DNA of 64,000 bases, from contig JAIFAC010000130.1 of the NCBI GenBank assembly GCA_026545765.1, forward strand, positions 106,107-170,106. Reading direction: 5' to 3'. Every line of letters starts with the position of its first letter. The stretch's first letter is position 1. The stretch comes from Plantago major (Eukaryota; Streptophyta; Magnoliopsida; Lamiales; Plantaginaceae). Below, piece after piece: positions 23,760 to 37,262 of the stretch. A model generated the notes under the pieces. It was not told the origin of the DNA and made no database searches. It was given only the letters and a program-made list of their open reading frames with translations. Made by a program: the position numbers and the translations under genes.

Positions 23760-26700
23760 TCAATCTTCAGCACTTTTGAAAAACCCTATCACCATATCTC
23801 TTAACATCTTCTGAGTATTCAAGGATGTTTGTTCTGACTCTCATTTCAGCATTCCTTGCAGCCTCAACATTCTCCTTGTAAGATTTAGTGGGTTGGTTTT
23901 TTATCATATTCTTGATCCAACGGTGCTTGCCCCATTTTCATACATGTTCAAGCTGCTCTTCTGTGGGATTGTAGTATCCATATATCTCTCTCAGATATGC
24001 TAGATCTCCCAGGTATTGATCCTTGGTCAAGTAAAATGACTCATAAGGTTCAACTTGCAGCTTTGTCCTTTACCCAAATGCATCTTCAACCTTGTGCACA
24101 TCATTAGGTCTGTGATAAGGACAGGCTTCAGATAGCTCTCTCATTTTGGCTGTCTGTCTGACTTCTATTTCAAAGTCTAGGCATTGCTTGACTCGATTTT
24201 TAGCCATTAAGTCTGGTTTGCCCTTTCTCCATGCCATCATCTGTCAGTAGATGGGTACTGGTAGTCCTCATTAGATGACCAGTAGATTTTTCAATTCAAG
24301 TATCCAATAGCCATTCTTTTTATGAATACATCTCCAAACAGTGGGATCACAGTCATCAACCTTTACATACTCAATCAGAGCATCTTCAGGCTTTGGTGGT
24401 AGTATTCTACCAAATTTTATATCTCTTTCCCTTTTCCTCTTTTGTTTGGAGTTTTCTCTTTTCTTTGTTGGGAGGGGGTCTTCTGATGAAGTACCTTGCT
24501 AAAGGGACTTGGTGTTGCCAGAAGGTATCTTAGTTACTAAGGGTACTGTAGCTATAGGTTCAGAAATGCTGCTCAGATTTCTCTTTCTATGAAGAGGACT
24601 TTTATCTTCATCTTCATCTTCATCATCATCATCATCAGAATGATACATGACCATTAGTTCCTTGCAGCTGTCATCACCTGTCTTCCTTCTCTTTTCGTAG
24701 ATCTCCTTCTTCTTCGTAGTCTCTAGACTTTCTTCTCCTTGAGCTCTTGGCAGCTGTTGGAGGTTTCTGAGATCTTGTCCTAGATCTTGTAGTTACCATC
24801 TCCAGTTGTTGACTTGGGGTTGTGGTCTGGGCATCTTCACGATACATTTTTTCTTTGCCCTTGCCTTGAACTTTTCTAGAACTTTCCCCCCTTAGTCATA
24901 GGAGACTAATCAAAATGACTCGGGAGTTTGGCACAGGATTCTGATAGGGTGTCAAAGTTCCTAAGTAGACCATTGTAAGCACTAGTGAGTTGTTGCAATT
25001 GTGCTCTAATTCAACATTCTGCTTTTCAATGCATGTTTCCTTGTTTGACAGTTTGGAAACTTCTGCAACTACTGTCTGAATCTTTGTTGATGCAAAGTTG
25101 GCATTATCAAAAGCATCTTGCATGGTCTTGTCATGTGAATCCCTTACCATAGCAAGGTCTGTATGTTTGAGTACCAAGTTGAAGGTTTTTTCTGAAAGCA
25201 TTTCAGCAAACTTGCTAAATTCTAGTGGTACTGATTCAGTGACCTCCTTGTTTTGACTCTCCCACTCCTTCATCAAGTTGAGCAATACCATGGAATGGTT
25301 CTCAAAATCCGTAGAATGGACATTAGGAGCTTGACTGTAGATGGTGGGAGCAAACAGATTTCTCTTAAGATGTGACACAACCATTTGAGGTTGCATATGA
25401 TCAAAAGGATCCTGTCCAGCTTCTTCTTCTTCTTCTTCTTCTTCTTCTTCTTCTTCTTCTTCTTCTTCTTCTTCTTCTTCTTCTTCTTCTTCTTCTTCTG
25501 CTTCCCATTCTCCTTTATGTTGTAGCTCAACAACCATTTTTGATACCGTCCTTGTACCTTTCGCGTATGGAAGGAGAGATGATATTTCAAAGATTCTTCT
25601 TCTTGATGTCAAGAAATTCTTCTTCTTGATGTCGAGCTTCTTCAAAGATCAATATCTTCAAAGACTATCTCTAATCAAGTAATAGTTATTTTGCTCATCA
25701 AGGGCTTCTTCCTCCTTATAGACAACTCTTCAACCTTTCCGAGGTCAGCTCTTTTCAAAGAACCTTCGTTTCCAACTCATGTCGTAATTTCTCTTCTTCT
25801 TCTAACAATTGTTTAAGTCCACCCTTAGCTCACCTTCGTAGTTTATGAGCAAAGGTCATCATTAGTTTGTGCAACTTGTTCTTCATCTTGTTGTCAGGTC
25901 GAGAAGGCTTAGAAGATCTCCGAGGAGATGGAGGAGGAGAATTATTACTTATTTTTTCTCAAAGGCTTTTCAACGACCGAGGCATTGTTTCTCCCAGTAA
26001 CTCCTCCTGCACCAGGAGTTGGTGCATCATCATCACCCTTCTTGGGATCTTCGTTATTTTCAGCAGAAGGAGGAGGAGACTTAGATTTTTCTACTTTGTT
26101 CTCATCACTCTTCCTCATCGTAAAACAAGTTTATCACCTCTTTAGTACCAATCCGTTTGGTTCCCACTTCTTCTTGTTCATCAGGCCACTGTGATGTCAA
26201 GGGTAGAGTGAGGTTTGAAGCTAGTCTGACTTTGTGTTTCGCTCGCTCGAATTTTTTACGAGGATATCTGCAACTACATCATTGAACTTTAAGTTCATCA
26301 GGGTTGCAAAGTCATACTTTTTAGTAGGAAGCAATGCATAAATGTAGCTTTTGAGTTTCGCTTTCTGCTTTTGATGGATTATCAAGGACTCGTGAAAATG
26401 CCATCAAATCATGTCTCCTCAGATTTTGCCATTGCTTAAGGGCGTAGATATGATCCGAAGTGCAAGACACTTGAACAACTCGAGTAGACCTTCATCGCTG
26501 ATAACCGCCTTGCGCTTATCGTGAAGTACCCTCAATTTGAGCCTGAAAGAAAGTGGAGTTTTGATTAAGTGTCAAAACTTGTTCATATATCTGAGTATCG
26601 GCGTCGTTTCGAGTTACCCGTGTCTCAACAACAGCTGTGGCTTCGACTTGTGAGGTGGAAGGACCTCGATATCTTTAGAGGAGACTTCGCCTTATCCTCT

Positions 26701-27516
26701 TCCATTTCTTCTCAACTCGAGAATAAAAAGTGCTAGCACACTTAGAAAGATTAAGTAGGATTTCACACATTGGTATCTCTAGATTTCTACCTCACATGTG
26801 ATGCTAATATATGTGTTTCTCGAGACCTTGGAAGTCTCGGTATATATTCCTCGATGTCTTCGCTTTTCACCACATCATCTTTCTTCTCAATTGAAGCCTT
26901 CAAGAAACATGAGAATTTATTAGTAAGTTCATGGATGGAGATTTCAGAATTCAAACTGATCTTCACCACAGAGAATGTGCTCAGATTCCTTTTTTATGGA
27001 GGGCAAAGAATCCTCCTTCTCAGATTGTGAAGGAAGCTTTTCAGCTTCCTCTCCTTCCATTGTTTCTTTTTCAGCCTGTAACAAAGATTAATCAATAAGA
27101 TACAAAACATATAACATAGAACTTAACAAGTAAAGAGTTAAACCATTCAGTAACTTGATCAATGTCAGGTTGATTGGTCTCTGGAACTCATGGAGATCCC
27201 ATGTGTTGGTCTTGTCGTCCATTGACAACATCTTAGTTTGAAGTTTCTGCCACTTCAAGCCTTTCCTGAGTCTTTGGCTCAGTTGCCTCCCCTAGTTGAT
27301 CTCCTTGAGTCGCAACCTCAGTTTGATTCCTCTCATATGAGAGTTGGGGAACCTGCTAAATTACAGGATTTGCTTCAACAACACCATCAACACCTTGACG
27401 GAATTGTATCACATTCACCATATAATCTTGCCAAAGATCGGCTGATGTCTGAGATGCTTGTGGTTCTTGTGGGGATCTGGATGGAGAAGGAACAACAGTG
27501 ATTGTTCTCTATTGAT
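23760..27516 (-). pseudogene. Sirevirus A third ORF, C-terminal two thirds
   Basis: Collinear with 29345-33003 of copy B. The longest open part is 24896-25645 (249 codons): a basic N-terminal stretch, about 26 consecutive Glu codons, then a Leu/Glu/Lys-rich segment with coiled-coil character. The C-terminal domain (about 23780-24400) matches copy B (AYESFYL, WARYYW and YLFDYSNDIIRYGD equivalents) but is frame-broken. An intron equivalent to 32578-32659 of copy B lies at about 27076-27160. The homology ends at 27516, where the LTR of copy B begins. Many frame breaks coincide with CG strings where copy B has CTG or CAG. The function of the protein is unknown. Confidence 0.65.
25421..25499 (-). 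repeat. (TTC)n trinucleotide repeat encoding poly-Glu
   Basis: 79 bp of perfect TTC repeat on the plus strand, about 26 Glu codons on the minus strand within the third ORF. Copy C has a shorter GAA run at 19364-19392. Confidence 0.95.
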
Positions 27517-28982
27517 TGTTAGTCCAGATAATGACAATGTAAAAGACTAGGAGGGGGGGAGGGTGAATAGTTTTTTCAAACATTTGACGATAAAACTGTT
27601 TCTTAGAGATCTGTGAAGGTATCTGATACTTATATTCAGAGAGCAGAAGTCTTTTGTGATAAGTGCACATGCTCAGCAAGCTATAATATGTGCAAGTAAT
27701 CAGGAAGCAATAAATACGCAATAAGTAAAGTGCAGTAAGTAAATAACACAAAGCTTTATAGTGGTATCTGAAGGTGGCGTAATCCCTCAACTAATCCACT
27801 TGCCCTTTCTCAGGACTTGAATCCACTAAGATAAGATGATGAGTTCCCCTTACAAAATCTTATCTCTTGATCCCTTTAACATTAGGTTCCCAACCAAGTG
27901 TTCCCCCTGAGTTGTTCCCTGGTTTCCCCAACCAAGTACTTCCTCTACTCAGTAACCTTTAAGCTATTCCTTAGCTTCCAAAGCCAAGTACTTCCTATAC
28001 TCAACGCCTGTGTGGTGTTGGTTATGGTAGTTTGTCAGGTGAGCAGGCTCTTAATAACTTATACAGTTATCTAGGAGTGCACTGTAGAAACAAGCTTACT
28101 TAATACACTTTTCAATGTATGGTAAGTTGTTCTTTACTGACCCAAGTCTTGATGTAGTTCAAGAAAATGAATCACAGATATGAGTCGCAACTATATCTTC
28201 TGGATTCAACTCTTTCACAATATGCAATTCTTGTTTAAGGATAATGACACTTAGAGCTTTCGTGCTATTCAGAATTCAAGAGCTTTTGTCGCAACAATAA
28301 GCTAGTGAGTAAGTAGGCAAGAGGCTTGTATGCTTGAATATAATGTATGTTCAATGTAGTTCAAGGTATAAGTGTATCTTTCAAGCATTCTAAGTGGTGA
28401 TATTTATAGTTGAAAATCATGCCATTTGAATAGTATACGTTAGCCACAACGAAATTAAAACTATTGATATATGAAGTTAGTACGACAGTGAGCTTTGTCT
28501 CTTTACAGAGATTTCCTCTTTGCTCGTATATCTCTCGCATGTAATTAATGCATCGATTAACTTTTGTATTGTAGTGTCAACGGAACAATGCATGATTTCT
28601 GAGGCTTTGCAAGTCCTTACTCAGTGATCTATTGTGCATCAGAGACCTATTGAAATACTTGTCTCCCGAAGACAATTTCTTCAAGGTATCGGAGCCAAGG
28701 TATCTGAGGAGACACTTCTCCTTAGTCTTCAGCAATTTTGTGCAGTCTTCTGCTCTTCAATAAAATGAGTTCTTCTATTGGATGCTTCCTTCTTGGTCTT
28801 CTTCAAAGATATAAAAATTACATTCAGAGACCTAACATCCTATACAAGATTTGCGTGACTAACATACTCAGTAAGCTTCCTCTTTTACAATGTTCAAGTG
28901 AACTAAGAGTACTAGTTACTTTTCTGAGCTAAGATAAGTCATTAGGGTTTACTGATCAAAACCTAAACATATATTCATAACA
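27517..28982 (-). repeat. 3' LTR of Sirevirus B
   Basis: 1466 bp; its plus-strand left end is tgttagtccagataatgac and its right end attcataaca. Same family as 21879-23406. Confidence 0.87.
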
Positions 28983-28999
28983 AATTTCCCCCTTTTTGA
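28983..28999 (-). other. Polypurine tract of Sirevirus B
   Basis: The minus strand reads AAAAAGGGGGAAATTTG next to the LTR. Confidence 0.85.
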
Positions 29000-29344
29000 T
29001 CAGTCACCTATGACTATCTAAAAACCTATCATGAACTGGATGAGGAAATAACCCAACACTTAAACGTTTATTATGATCTTTCATTTCATTTATGTATGTG
29101 CCGAAAGTAAACATCAACCAAATCACAAGGTGTGATCTTTGCTGACAAGTTATCTTTTCATTAGATAGGTATCTGAGAGTAAGTTCATCAGATAGAATTA
29201 CAAGTGAGAGTACAGATAACTTTTACAAGATAAGCAATAGATTACAATCAGCAAAAATCAAAACAATTACACAACTAAGTTGGACAACAGGAAGTTCCAA
29301 GTTCCAAGTGAACATCCTACTAGTTGGTCTTCAAGTCTTCATCC

Positions 29345-32300
29345 TTTTCAGCTTCCTGTATCTGGGTATATGAAGTCACCATATCTGATAATGTCATTAG
29401 AGTAATCAAATAGATAGGTTCTCACAGCCATTTCAACTTTTCTTGAGAACTCAACATTATCTCTGTAGGATTTGGTGGGTCTTCTCTTGCTTGTTTGTTC
29501 AACCCAGTAGTACCTTGCCCAGATCCAAGCATGATCAATCTGAATAGGAGACATCTTGAATTTTTCATAGATTGTCCTCAGATACTTCAGATCTTGCTGG
29601 AAATCATCTTCAGTGAGATAGAAGGACTCATAAGCATGTACTGCTAGTCTTGGCTTTGTTCCAGTGCCAAGTACATTCTCAATTCTGTGTACATCAGCTG
29701 GCTTATAGTATGGGCAAGTTTCAGATAGCTCCTTCTTCCTAGCCATCTATCTGCAAGTATTTCAAAATCAAGTGTATCCTTTATCTTGTCTTTTGGCACT
29801 AGATCTACTCTGTTCTTTCTCCATACCATCATTTGAACATAGACTGGTACTGGGAAGCCTTCTTTGTTCAGTAGCAAGTTTCTCAAAAACATTACCCAGT
29901 CACCATTCTTGCACTTGTAGATTTAAGAGTTTAGATCAGCTTGAGTTGGAATATACTCAACCATAGCTTCCTCAGGGCTAAGAGTATCAACTCCTCTAAA
30001 TTCTTTGATCCTTTCTCTTACCTTCTTCTGTCTTACAGCTTCTCTTCTTGAGAGTTTGTCACTATATGTACCTTGATGGGTAGGTACTGCAGTTGTAGGC
30101 TCAGATGGATTGCTTGAGTGTCTTCTCTGTAGAGAGGAGCATCATCTTCCTCATCATCATCATCATCATCTTCTTAATGAGGTTGCACTATGTCTTTGCA
30201 TCCATCAGTATAGCCTTTTCTTCTCTTTCCAGAGATGTCTTCTTCATTTCTCGATTGTCTTTGTATCTTCTCCTTGAGCTCTTGGCAGCAACAAGAGGTT
30301 TCTGAGACCTTGTTCTAGTGATCCTTCCTTCAGAAAGTGTTGACTATTTGAAGTCGACTGGGGTCATTATGTGGTCGACATCTTCAGATATCATCTTTTG
30401 TTTGCCTTCCCCGTTGTAGCTTTTCTGGTTCTTCCCCCCTTAGTCATAGGAGACTGATCAAAATTGTCCATCAATTTGACAAAGGAGTCTGACAGAGATT
30501 CAAAATGCCATTGTAGATTGTTGTAGGCTTAGGATAATTGTTGCAATTCTGCTCTGAGTGCAACATTCTCACAGTAAAGCCATTTTCGTGATCCACTTTT
30601 GAAACTTCAAAGGACTACTGGCTTATAGTAGCCATGGCAAGATTAGCATGAGTGTCTGCAAACTGCATGAGCTGTTCATCTGATTTCCTTAGCATAGCAT
30701 GATCTTGTTGTTCCAGAGCAAAGCCGGAAGTCCTTCTTGCAATCATTTTAGCAAGCTTATGTATGAAGGAGGCATGTATGCAATTAGTTGCCCGCTTTGA
30801 TCTTCTAGCTCCTCGAATCGCTCCATGTGTCGATCTCATCTCATAATCCTCGCCTAATCATCGGAACTCGATGTGGACAAGGGAACTAAAGTCTTTTAGA
30901 CACAATAGTCCGAGGTCGACTCGTCATGAGCTTTCGAGTGTTGTCCTCTTTGTCTTCTTCTTCTTCTTCATTACCTGCATCTTCATTGTCTAAGTCAAGA
31001 ACCTTTGACGGCAAAGTCTTCTTCCTTTGCTTGATGAGGGCATATCTTTCCTCGCTTTCTTCCTCCTGAGTTTCTTCAACATCCAATTCCTTAGCAAATG
31101 CTTCTGCAACAAGTTGGATTTGCTTTTGCTCAGCAAGGGCTTATTCTGCCTTATGAGTTAATTCCTCAACCTGTCTTAGGTTGGCTTGTCTTTCTGCCAT
31201 CTTGATTTCCACTCAAGATGCGCCTTTGTTTCTTCTTCCAATGTAGCTCTATGTTTAGCTACTCTGTACTCAGCTTTCTGGATCTTCTGTGGAGTATCTT
31301 CAGAGTGCTGATCATCTACTATTTCAGTAGAGTCTTGCTATTGGGTATGATGACTTGATGATCTGGAAGGAGATGGAGGAGGGTATTTTTGAGTTGTCCT
31401 CTCAGGTTGCTTTTCAGCAGCTCAGGCAGTTTTTGTTCCAGCAATCCCTCCTGTGTCTGGTGCAGGGCCATCATCATCATCCTTCTTGTGAGCAGATGGA
31501 GATGGAGACTTTAGTTTTTCAACATCATTTTCACCAGTCACATCATCTTCTTCATCTTCGTGATACTAGGTTAATGACCTCGTAAGGTGACCATTCGACC
31601 ATTGACCTCTTCTTGCTCAGTGGGAGAAATGTGTAGTGTTTTGGGAAGGACTGGCTTTAGAGCCATTTCCAGTCAGGTCTGGCCATCTGCTTGCTCAAAA
31701 GCTTGAATATACTTGCGCGCCACTTCCTTTCTGAACTTCTTATCCATCACCGAAAAGAATATTGTTTATAAGGGAACATGTTGTGTACATGGTTCTCCAG
31801 ATCAATTGCCTGTGCTCTTCTGGTAGGATCATCAAGAATTCTGATGACCTCATCTATAGGGGAGCTCCTTATTTTCTGCCATTGTTTAAAGTAGCTAAGG
31901 TGTTTGGGCACATTATAATCTTTGAAGAACGGAAGGAGATCCTCATAATTGTTAGCGGGATCCCTTATAGCGCGTGAAGGAGCCTGAAAGAAAATGGAGT
32001 TTTGATTAAGTGTCAAAACAAGGTCAGACATCTGAGTTTCAAATATGTCAGGTTTCTGAGTTACCCGTGTCATAACAACAGGCTCAGATGGCTTGACCAG
32101 TGAGGTGGAAGGACCCTCAGATATCTTGGGAGGAGACTTGGGCATCTTATCCTCTTCAACTTCGATTTCTTTTTGAACATGAGAATAAAAAGTGTTAGTA
32201 CACTTAGAAAGATTAAGTAGGATTTCACACACATTGGTATCTGAGATGTCTACCTCTCTGACAGGAGGGACAGATATGTATTGCTCAGAAACCTCAAAGG

Positions 32301-34383
32301 TTTCTGATATATCCTCTGATGTCTTTGGCTTTTCAGCCACATCATCTTTCTTCTTAGTTGGAGCCTTTAAGAAACATAAGAATGGGTTAGAAAGTTCATT
32401 GGAGGGAGATTTCTGAGAATACAAACTAGAATCTTTAGCTACCTGTGTGACAGGCTCAGATTCCTTGTTGATGGATGGTACAGAATCCTCCTTCTCAGAT
32501 TGTGAGGGAAACTTTCCAGTTTCCTCTCCTTCCTTCGTAGGAAGCTTTTCACCCGCCTTCCTTATTTTCTTTATCAGCTTGTAACAAAGATTAATCACAT
32601 TAATAACTAAACAAATAACATAGAATTTTAACAAGTAGAGATTTAAACCACTCAGTAACCTGATCAGTGTCAGTATATGGAACTTGTCTGGGTTCCATGC
32701 TTTGGTCTTGTTGTTCAGTGACCGCAGCTCTATTTGAAGTTTCAGGCACTTCAAGCCTTTCCTGAGTTTTGCCTCACCACACCCAGGTGATCTTCCTGAG
32801 TGTCAACATCAGGTTGATCGCTCTCAGATGAGAGTTGGGGAACCTGTTGAATCACAGGATTTATTTCAACAACACCATCAGTACCCTGACGCATCTTAAA
32901 TGCTTCTACTAAGTAGTCATCCCTTAGATCAGTAGAAGTCTGGGATACTTGTGGTTGTGGTTATCTGGATCTTGATGGAGAAGGAACAATAGTGATAGTT
33001 CTCTAGATCAAGAGTAATGTTTTGTATCGATGCATTGGCAAGGTCATCAAGTACAACCGCATCACTCATCGTGGCATCATGTATGGCTTGGTAAGTGGAC
33101 GGCCCCGCAGAGTTTTTCGGGGACATGGTTGCTTGCTCAAGAACTCGTGATGGTGGACTTCATCAGCAACCTCATTCCTTTCCAAGAATGGGTCAAAGTC
33201 TAACTCATCTACTTCTTCAGCAGTCAGCAGCTGGGACGCATCAACACTCTTGTCATCAAGAGTGGTATCTTTAGCACTATGGAGTGTTGGCTGGACAGAG
33301 GCAGTGGTATCTTCAACACTATGGTGTTGTATCTGAACTCCACCAGTGGTATCTATAGCACTGGGTTCAGATTCAGGTCAAGATCCACCAGAGAAGTGCT
33401 TTCCTTTGTACCGCTTCTTCTTGCCTCCAGTTCTACGTTTCTTCTTTAGCACAACATTTGCCTTAGAAACATCTTCTATTGGCCTCTTCTGGTTCTGCTT
33501 GAGCTCACAATTGTATTTGCAAACAAGATCACTGTTTGCAATCTCTCCATTCCCCCTGAGCTTTATGCTAAGCTTCTTCGGGATGTAGCATATCTTCAGA
33601 CAAAAGCTGATAGTATGCTTGGGCTCAGCAAGATCACCTTTCACAACAGGCACAAAGCTTTGAAGTTTTGTCAACAAACCTCAGAAAGATGTACTTACCC
33701 AGTTGAAGGTCTCAACTCTTTCCTCCAGAGTGTTAAGGAATGACATCACTTCCCATCTTTCCATGTTGATCTTGTCAGCTCCACCTTGATTTGATACAAA
33801 ACACCTATGCAATACAAGGGCTATCAAATCCCAATGTTCAACAATATGTCTTCTCCTGAGAATGGAGTTGTCGAACTTTGCTGGAGTATCATCCTTTTCA
33901 TGATTCATATAGAGAGAGTAGAAGATTTATGCATTCTTGATTGAGGTATATGGTGCATAAGTAGTACCTTAGGTGGGTAACCAAAATAGGTTGCTGAAGG
34001 TATTCGCATTAAGGTTTATATCAACACTGACCTTCACCGTGATGCACACTTTTCAATGTCATCATCCTCAATGATGGTCAATTATTGCAAAATTCTAACA
34101 CATCCTCAGTAGAAGTGCATGTGGGTTTTGCAGAGCAAAACTGCTTGATTTTTACCTTTTCAAGTAAGTCAAGCCCATACTTCACATCTGCTTGGTCTTT
34201 GCAGCACCAAGCAGGTATTCATCAACATGTACTCCTCCGCAGAGTACCTTAGAGTTGGATTTCCACATGTAGAACATGAAATCACCAACAACTCTCCGAT
34301 TGGTCACAACAATGGCTGGATTTTGCTTCTCAGCCAGCCCATGTGGACACTGGGATTTCGAGATCTAGCTCTCTTGGTGCCAT
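29345..34383 (-). pseudogene. Sirevirus B third ORF (envelope-like), full span, frame-broken
   Basis: Starts MAPRELD at 34383 and ends about 350 bp before the LTR, so it spans 5 kb. N-terminal region: ALVLHRCF and GGADKINMERWE (33681-33908), then GDLAEPKHTISF and a Lys/Arg-rich block KKKRRTGGKKKR (33378-33677). Middle: an intron (32578-32659) and a long open segment (31747-32754) rich in Glu/Lys/Ser/Pro that ends in a compact motif region (PFFKDYNVPKHLSYFKQW). C-terminal: coiled-coil-like acidic stretches and a conserved Tyr/Trp-rich domain (29348-29892; AWIWARYYW, YLFDYSNDIIRYGD). No signal peptide or clear transmembrane helix is visible, which argues against a true membrane envelope protein. 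I do not recognise the C-terminal domain. Frame breaks are frequent. Confidence 0.68.
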
Positions 34384-35199
34384 TTCTTTAAATAGAAGTA
34401 GTAGATAAGAGAGATCGAAAGAGATTAAGGTTGAATTTGGTTAAGTGATTCTTTTCACAAAAACTTAGCAGAAATCAGAGGATTCAGAGAAGATCTGCAG
34501 AGAAAAGATTGAAGGATTTTGCTATTTTGGTGCTTGTTTAGATGTAAGTTTAGGCGAAAGTGTTTTCTTTTGCCATAAACATCTTTATATAGCAATACAA
34601 GTACACAGATACAAATGAATTATGTATCTATATATCTCGCAATCTGCACAAGGAGTGGGTGAAAAAGTGGTTTTTCATTAAATGCGAGTGGGCCGCCATC
34701 GGGTTATCGTTAGTGGGCTAAAGGGACGATATGATCCGCTGAATTGCTATCGCTTTTATTTCAATGGTTGAGATTGTTTTCTCAAAGAATGATCACAATC
34801 AACACGTGTAATTTTGCCCAATTAATGCTATTTCACTAATAGCTATCTCGAGTCATTTTCAATACTCAAAGGACTGTAATAAGGAGACAAACCGATTTAT
34901 GAGCTTATTAATTGTTGCCCAAAGGTTGTTTGAAAATTATCACAAAACTAGAAATTTTTCAAAACACAAGAGATAGTCGAGTTCTCATGATAGTAAGGTT
35001 TGTCTACTTCTCCTTTTGTGTTCCCCTTACTCAAAGGGCCTCTCATATATAAATAACCGCTTTTATAACTCTTTAACCAACTTTACATTTAGCCTTGATA
35101 TCCGAGTGCCAAACTCGATATCTCCTTCTTCTTTAAGTGCCTTTCTTTCGTAAAGCCTTATTCTTCTCTATCGCTTATCGAGTTCCCGCCTCAAAGGAC
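34384..35199 (-). promoter_or_regulatory. Sirevirus B spacer with TATA box before the third ORF
   Basis: The minus strand has a TATA box at 34584-34592 (CTATATAAAG), about 200 bp before the ATG at 34383. The trailing GGCAAAAGAAAACACTTTCGCC stretch is paralleled in copies C and D. No ORF above 60 codons matches a known protein here. Confidence 0.55.
35097..35122 (-). other. Stem-loop in the Sirevirus B spacer
   Basis: Arms gatatccgagt (35097-35107) and actcgatatc (35113-35122) pair except for one base. On the minus strand it is followed by AAGGCTAAATG, like the AAGGCAAA tails in copies C and D. Confidence 0.6.
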
Positions 35200-37262
35200 C
35201 AATTTAGCACCTGGCAATTCCATTAACCCAAGACTGTCTCAAGGTTAGAATCTACTTTTCTTGCAGAGGCTTTGTAAAGATATCTCTAAGTCGACCTTCC
35301 ATCAATCTTGAGTATCTCAATATTGCCTTTTTCAACATGATCTCTAATGAAGTGGTGCCTAACATCAATGTGCTTTGTTCTCGCATGGAACTTAGGATTC
35401 CGAGTTATGGCAATTGCACTTGTGTTGTCACAAAAAATGGGAGTTTTCACTTCATTGATCTCATAGTCTCGAAGTTGTTATCAGATCCACAAGATTTTGA
35501 AGCACAACACCCAGCTGCAATATACTCTGCTTTTTTGGTTGATGTGGCAATTGAGTTTTGTTTCTTGCTGAACCATGATATCAATCTAGTACCAAGGAAT
35601 TGACATGTTCCTGAGGTACTTTTTCTATCAAGCATTGATCCAAAGATAGTCAAGATCAATAGCCATCTAAACTCAAACCACTCTCTTTTCGATACCACAA
35701 TCCAACTTCTACTGCATCTTTGACATACCTTAGAATCTTCATAACAGTGTTATAGTGTGATTGCATTGGATTTGTCTGAAATCTTGCACATACACCAACT
35801 TCATATTGAATATCTGGTCTGCTTGCTGTGAGGTATAGTAGAAACCCAATTAATTTCCTACACTTGTGTTCTTCAACACTCTTGTCAGATTCAGTATACG
35901 TCATCTTGGTTCCAATGCTCATATGTATCTTAGCATTCTACTCAGAAGGCTTTAGATTAAACTTGTTGAGCATGTCTTTTGCATACTTTGTTTGACTAAT
36001 GAATATTTCATCATGAAGTTGCTTGACTTGCAACCCTAGGAAGTAATTCAATTCTCCCATCATGCTCATCTCAAATTTACTTTTCATGAGCTCAGCAAAG
36101 TCTTCACAAAGTGGCTTATCCTTAGATCCAAAGATTATGTCATCAATATAAACTTGTACTAAGAGTAGTTTCTCTTCATGGATCAATGTAAAGAGAGTTT
36201 TATCAACTTCTCCTTTCTTGAATCCACTTCCCAGCAAGTACTTGGCCAAAGTATCATACCATGCTCTTGAAGCTTGTTTATGTCCATATAGAGCTTTCTG
36301 AAGCTTATAGACCATCTTGCTTTCTGAGGAAACTTCAAAACCAGGTGGTTGCTCAACATAGACTTCCTCAGCAAGCTCACCATTTAGAAATGCACTATTG
36401 ACATCCATTTGGTAAACTTTAGTCATTATGAGCTGCAAAGGCTAGAAATAGTTTGATTGCATCCAATCTTGAAACTGGAGCATATGACTCATCAAAATTT
36501 AGTCCTTTAGTCTGGGTGAATCTCTTAGCAACCAACCTTGCTTTGTTTCTGGTTACTTCACCAGATTCATTCATTTTGTTTCTGAAAACCCACTTAGTTC
36601 CTATGACAGATATTCCATCAATGTAGGGAACTAGTTTCCAGACTTTGTTTCTCACAAATTGATCCAATTCCTCTTGCATTGCTAAGATCCAATCTTGGTC
36701 TTTTAATGCTTCTTCAATGGTCTTTTGTTCAATATAAGATATGAAACATCCATAGAGAGAATTTGAATTTTCAGCAATTGCTCTCCTAGTTCTTACTGCT
36801 TGGTCTAAAGAACCTATCACATCCTTTACAGGATGATCTCTTATCCATTTCATAATGGGCTTAGAACTAGTAGGATCATTATCAGTTTGATTCATTTATG
36901 TATCATTATAATCACGATAAGATACTTGTTCAGTATCTGAGATATCTGGCACTTGTAAGGTGCTTGGGATATTTGACACTTGTTCAGTGTCCTGGGTATC
37001 TGAGACAGGATTCAAAGAAACCTCCTGCTCAGAGACCTCTTCATCATGAAGATTCTCAGTGTCTTGATCCAATTCTGGATTTCTCTTAGGAAACTCTTCA
37101 TCATGTCTTAAAGTCATCTAGTTGTTACTTGGCAATGGTTGCCTTTCTTCGTCAGACTCATCCTCTCAAAGGAATGAAATAATCGTTTCTTTGCTGAGAT
37201 TCTTGTTCAGAATCCTTGATCATAAGTTCTGTGAATCTATCCGAGAGTTCTTCATTCATAAT
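35200..37262 (-). pseudogene. Sirevirus B RNase H, RT and linker
   Basis: In minus-strand order: an acidic linker with repeated SDT(E)QVS words (36896-37117), RT N-terminal half (36419-36895; [21 protein letters not shown]), RT core (35938-36438; [13 protein letters not shown], a Val-Asp-Asp box as YIDDIIFG, FEMSMMGELNYFLGLQVKQ) and RNase H (35447-35922; LLYLTASRPDIQY, DRKSTSGTCQFLG). The C-terminal tail lies at 35220-35446. The RT has Tyr-Ile-Asp-Asp at the catalytic box, keeping both Asp residues. Frame breaks are fewer than in copy C. Confidence 0.87.
36921..36991 (-). other. Three tandem small hairpins in the integrase-RT linker
   Basis: gatact-tgttc-agtatc (36921-36937), gcact-tgtaa-ggtgc (about 36949-36963) and gacact-tgttc-agtgtc (36975-36991). 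The stems differ but the loops are alike, with a period of 26-28 bases. The coding sense repeats the peptide DTEQVS. The copy at 44520-44585 has the same arrangement with the last stem decayed. Confidence 0.65.

Larger units (their letters stand above)
27517..37262 (-). mobile_element. Sirevirus copy B, 5'-truncated
   Basis: Contains a 3' LTR, polypurine tract, full-length third ORF, spacer with TATA box and stem-loop, RNase H and RT on the minus strand. It interrupts the third ORF of copy A: sequence before 27516 matches B near 33003 and then switches to the B LTR. It ends at 37262 in the integrase-RT linker, where a different LTR-like sequence begins, so integrase, gag and the 5' LTR are missing. 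Confidence 0.8.

Noticed and set aside
25273..25629. Poly-Lys and poly-Leu frames
   Set aside because: They are the wrong frames or strand of the GAA/TTC repeat; the poly-Glu frame matches the rest of the third ORF.
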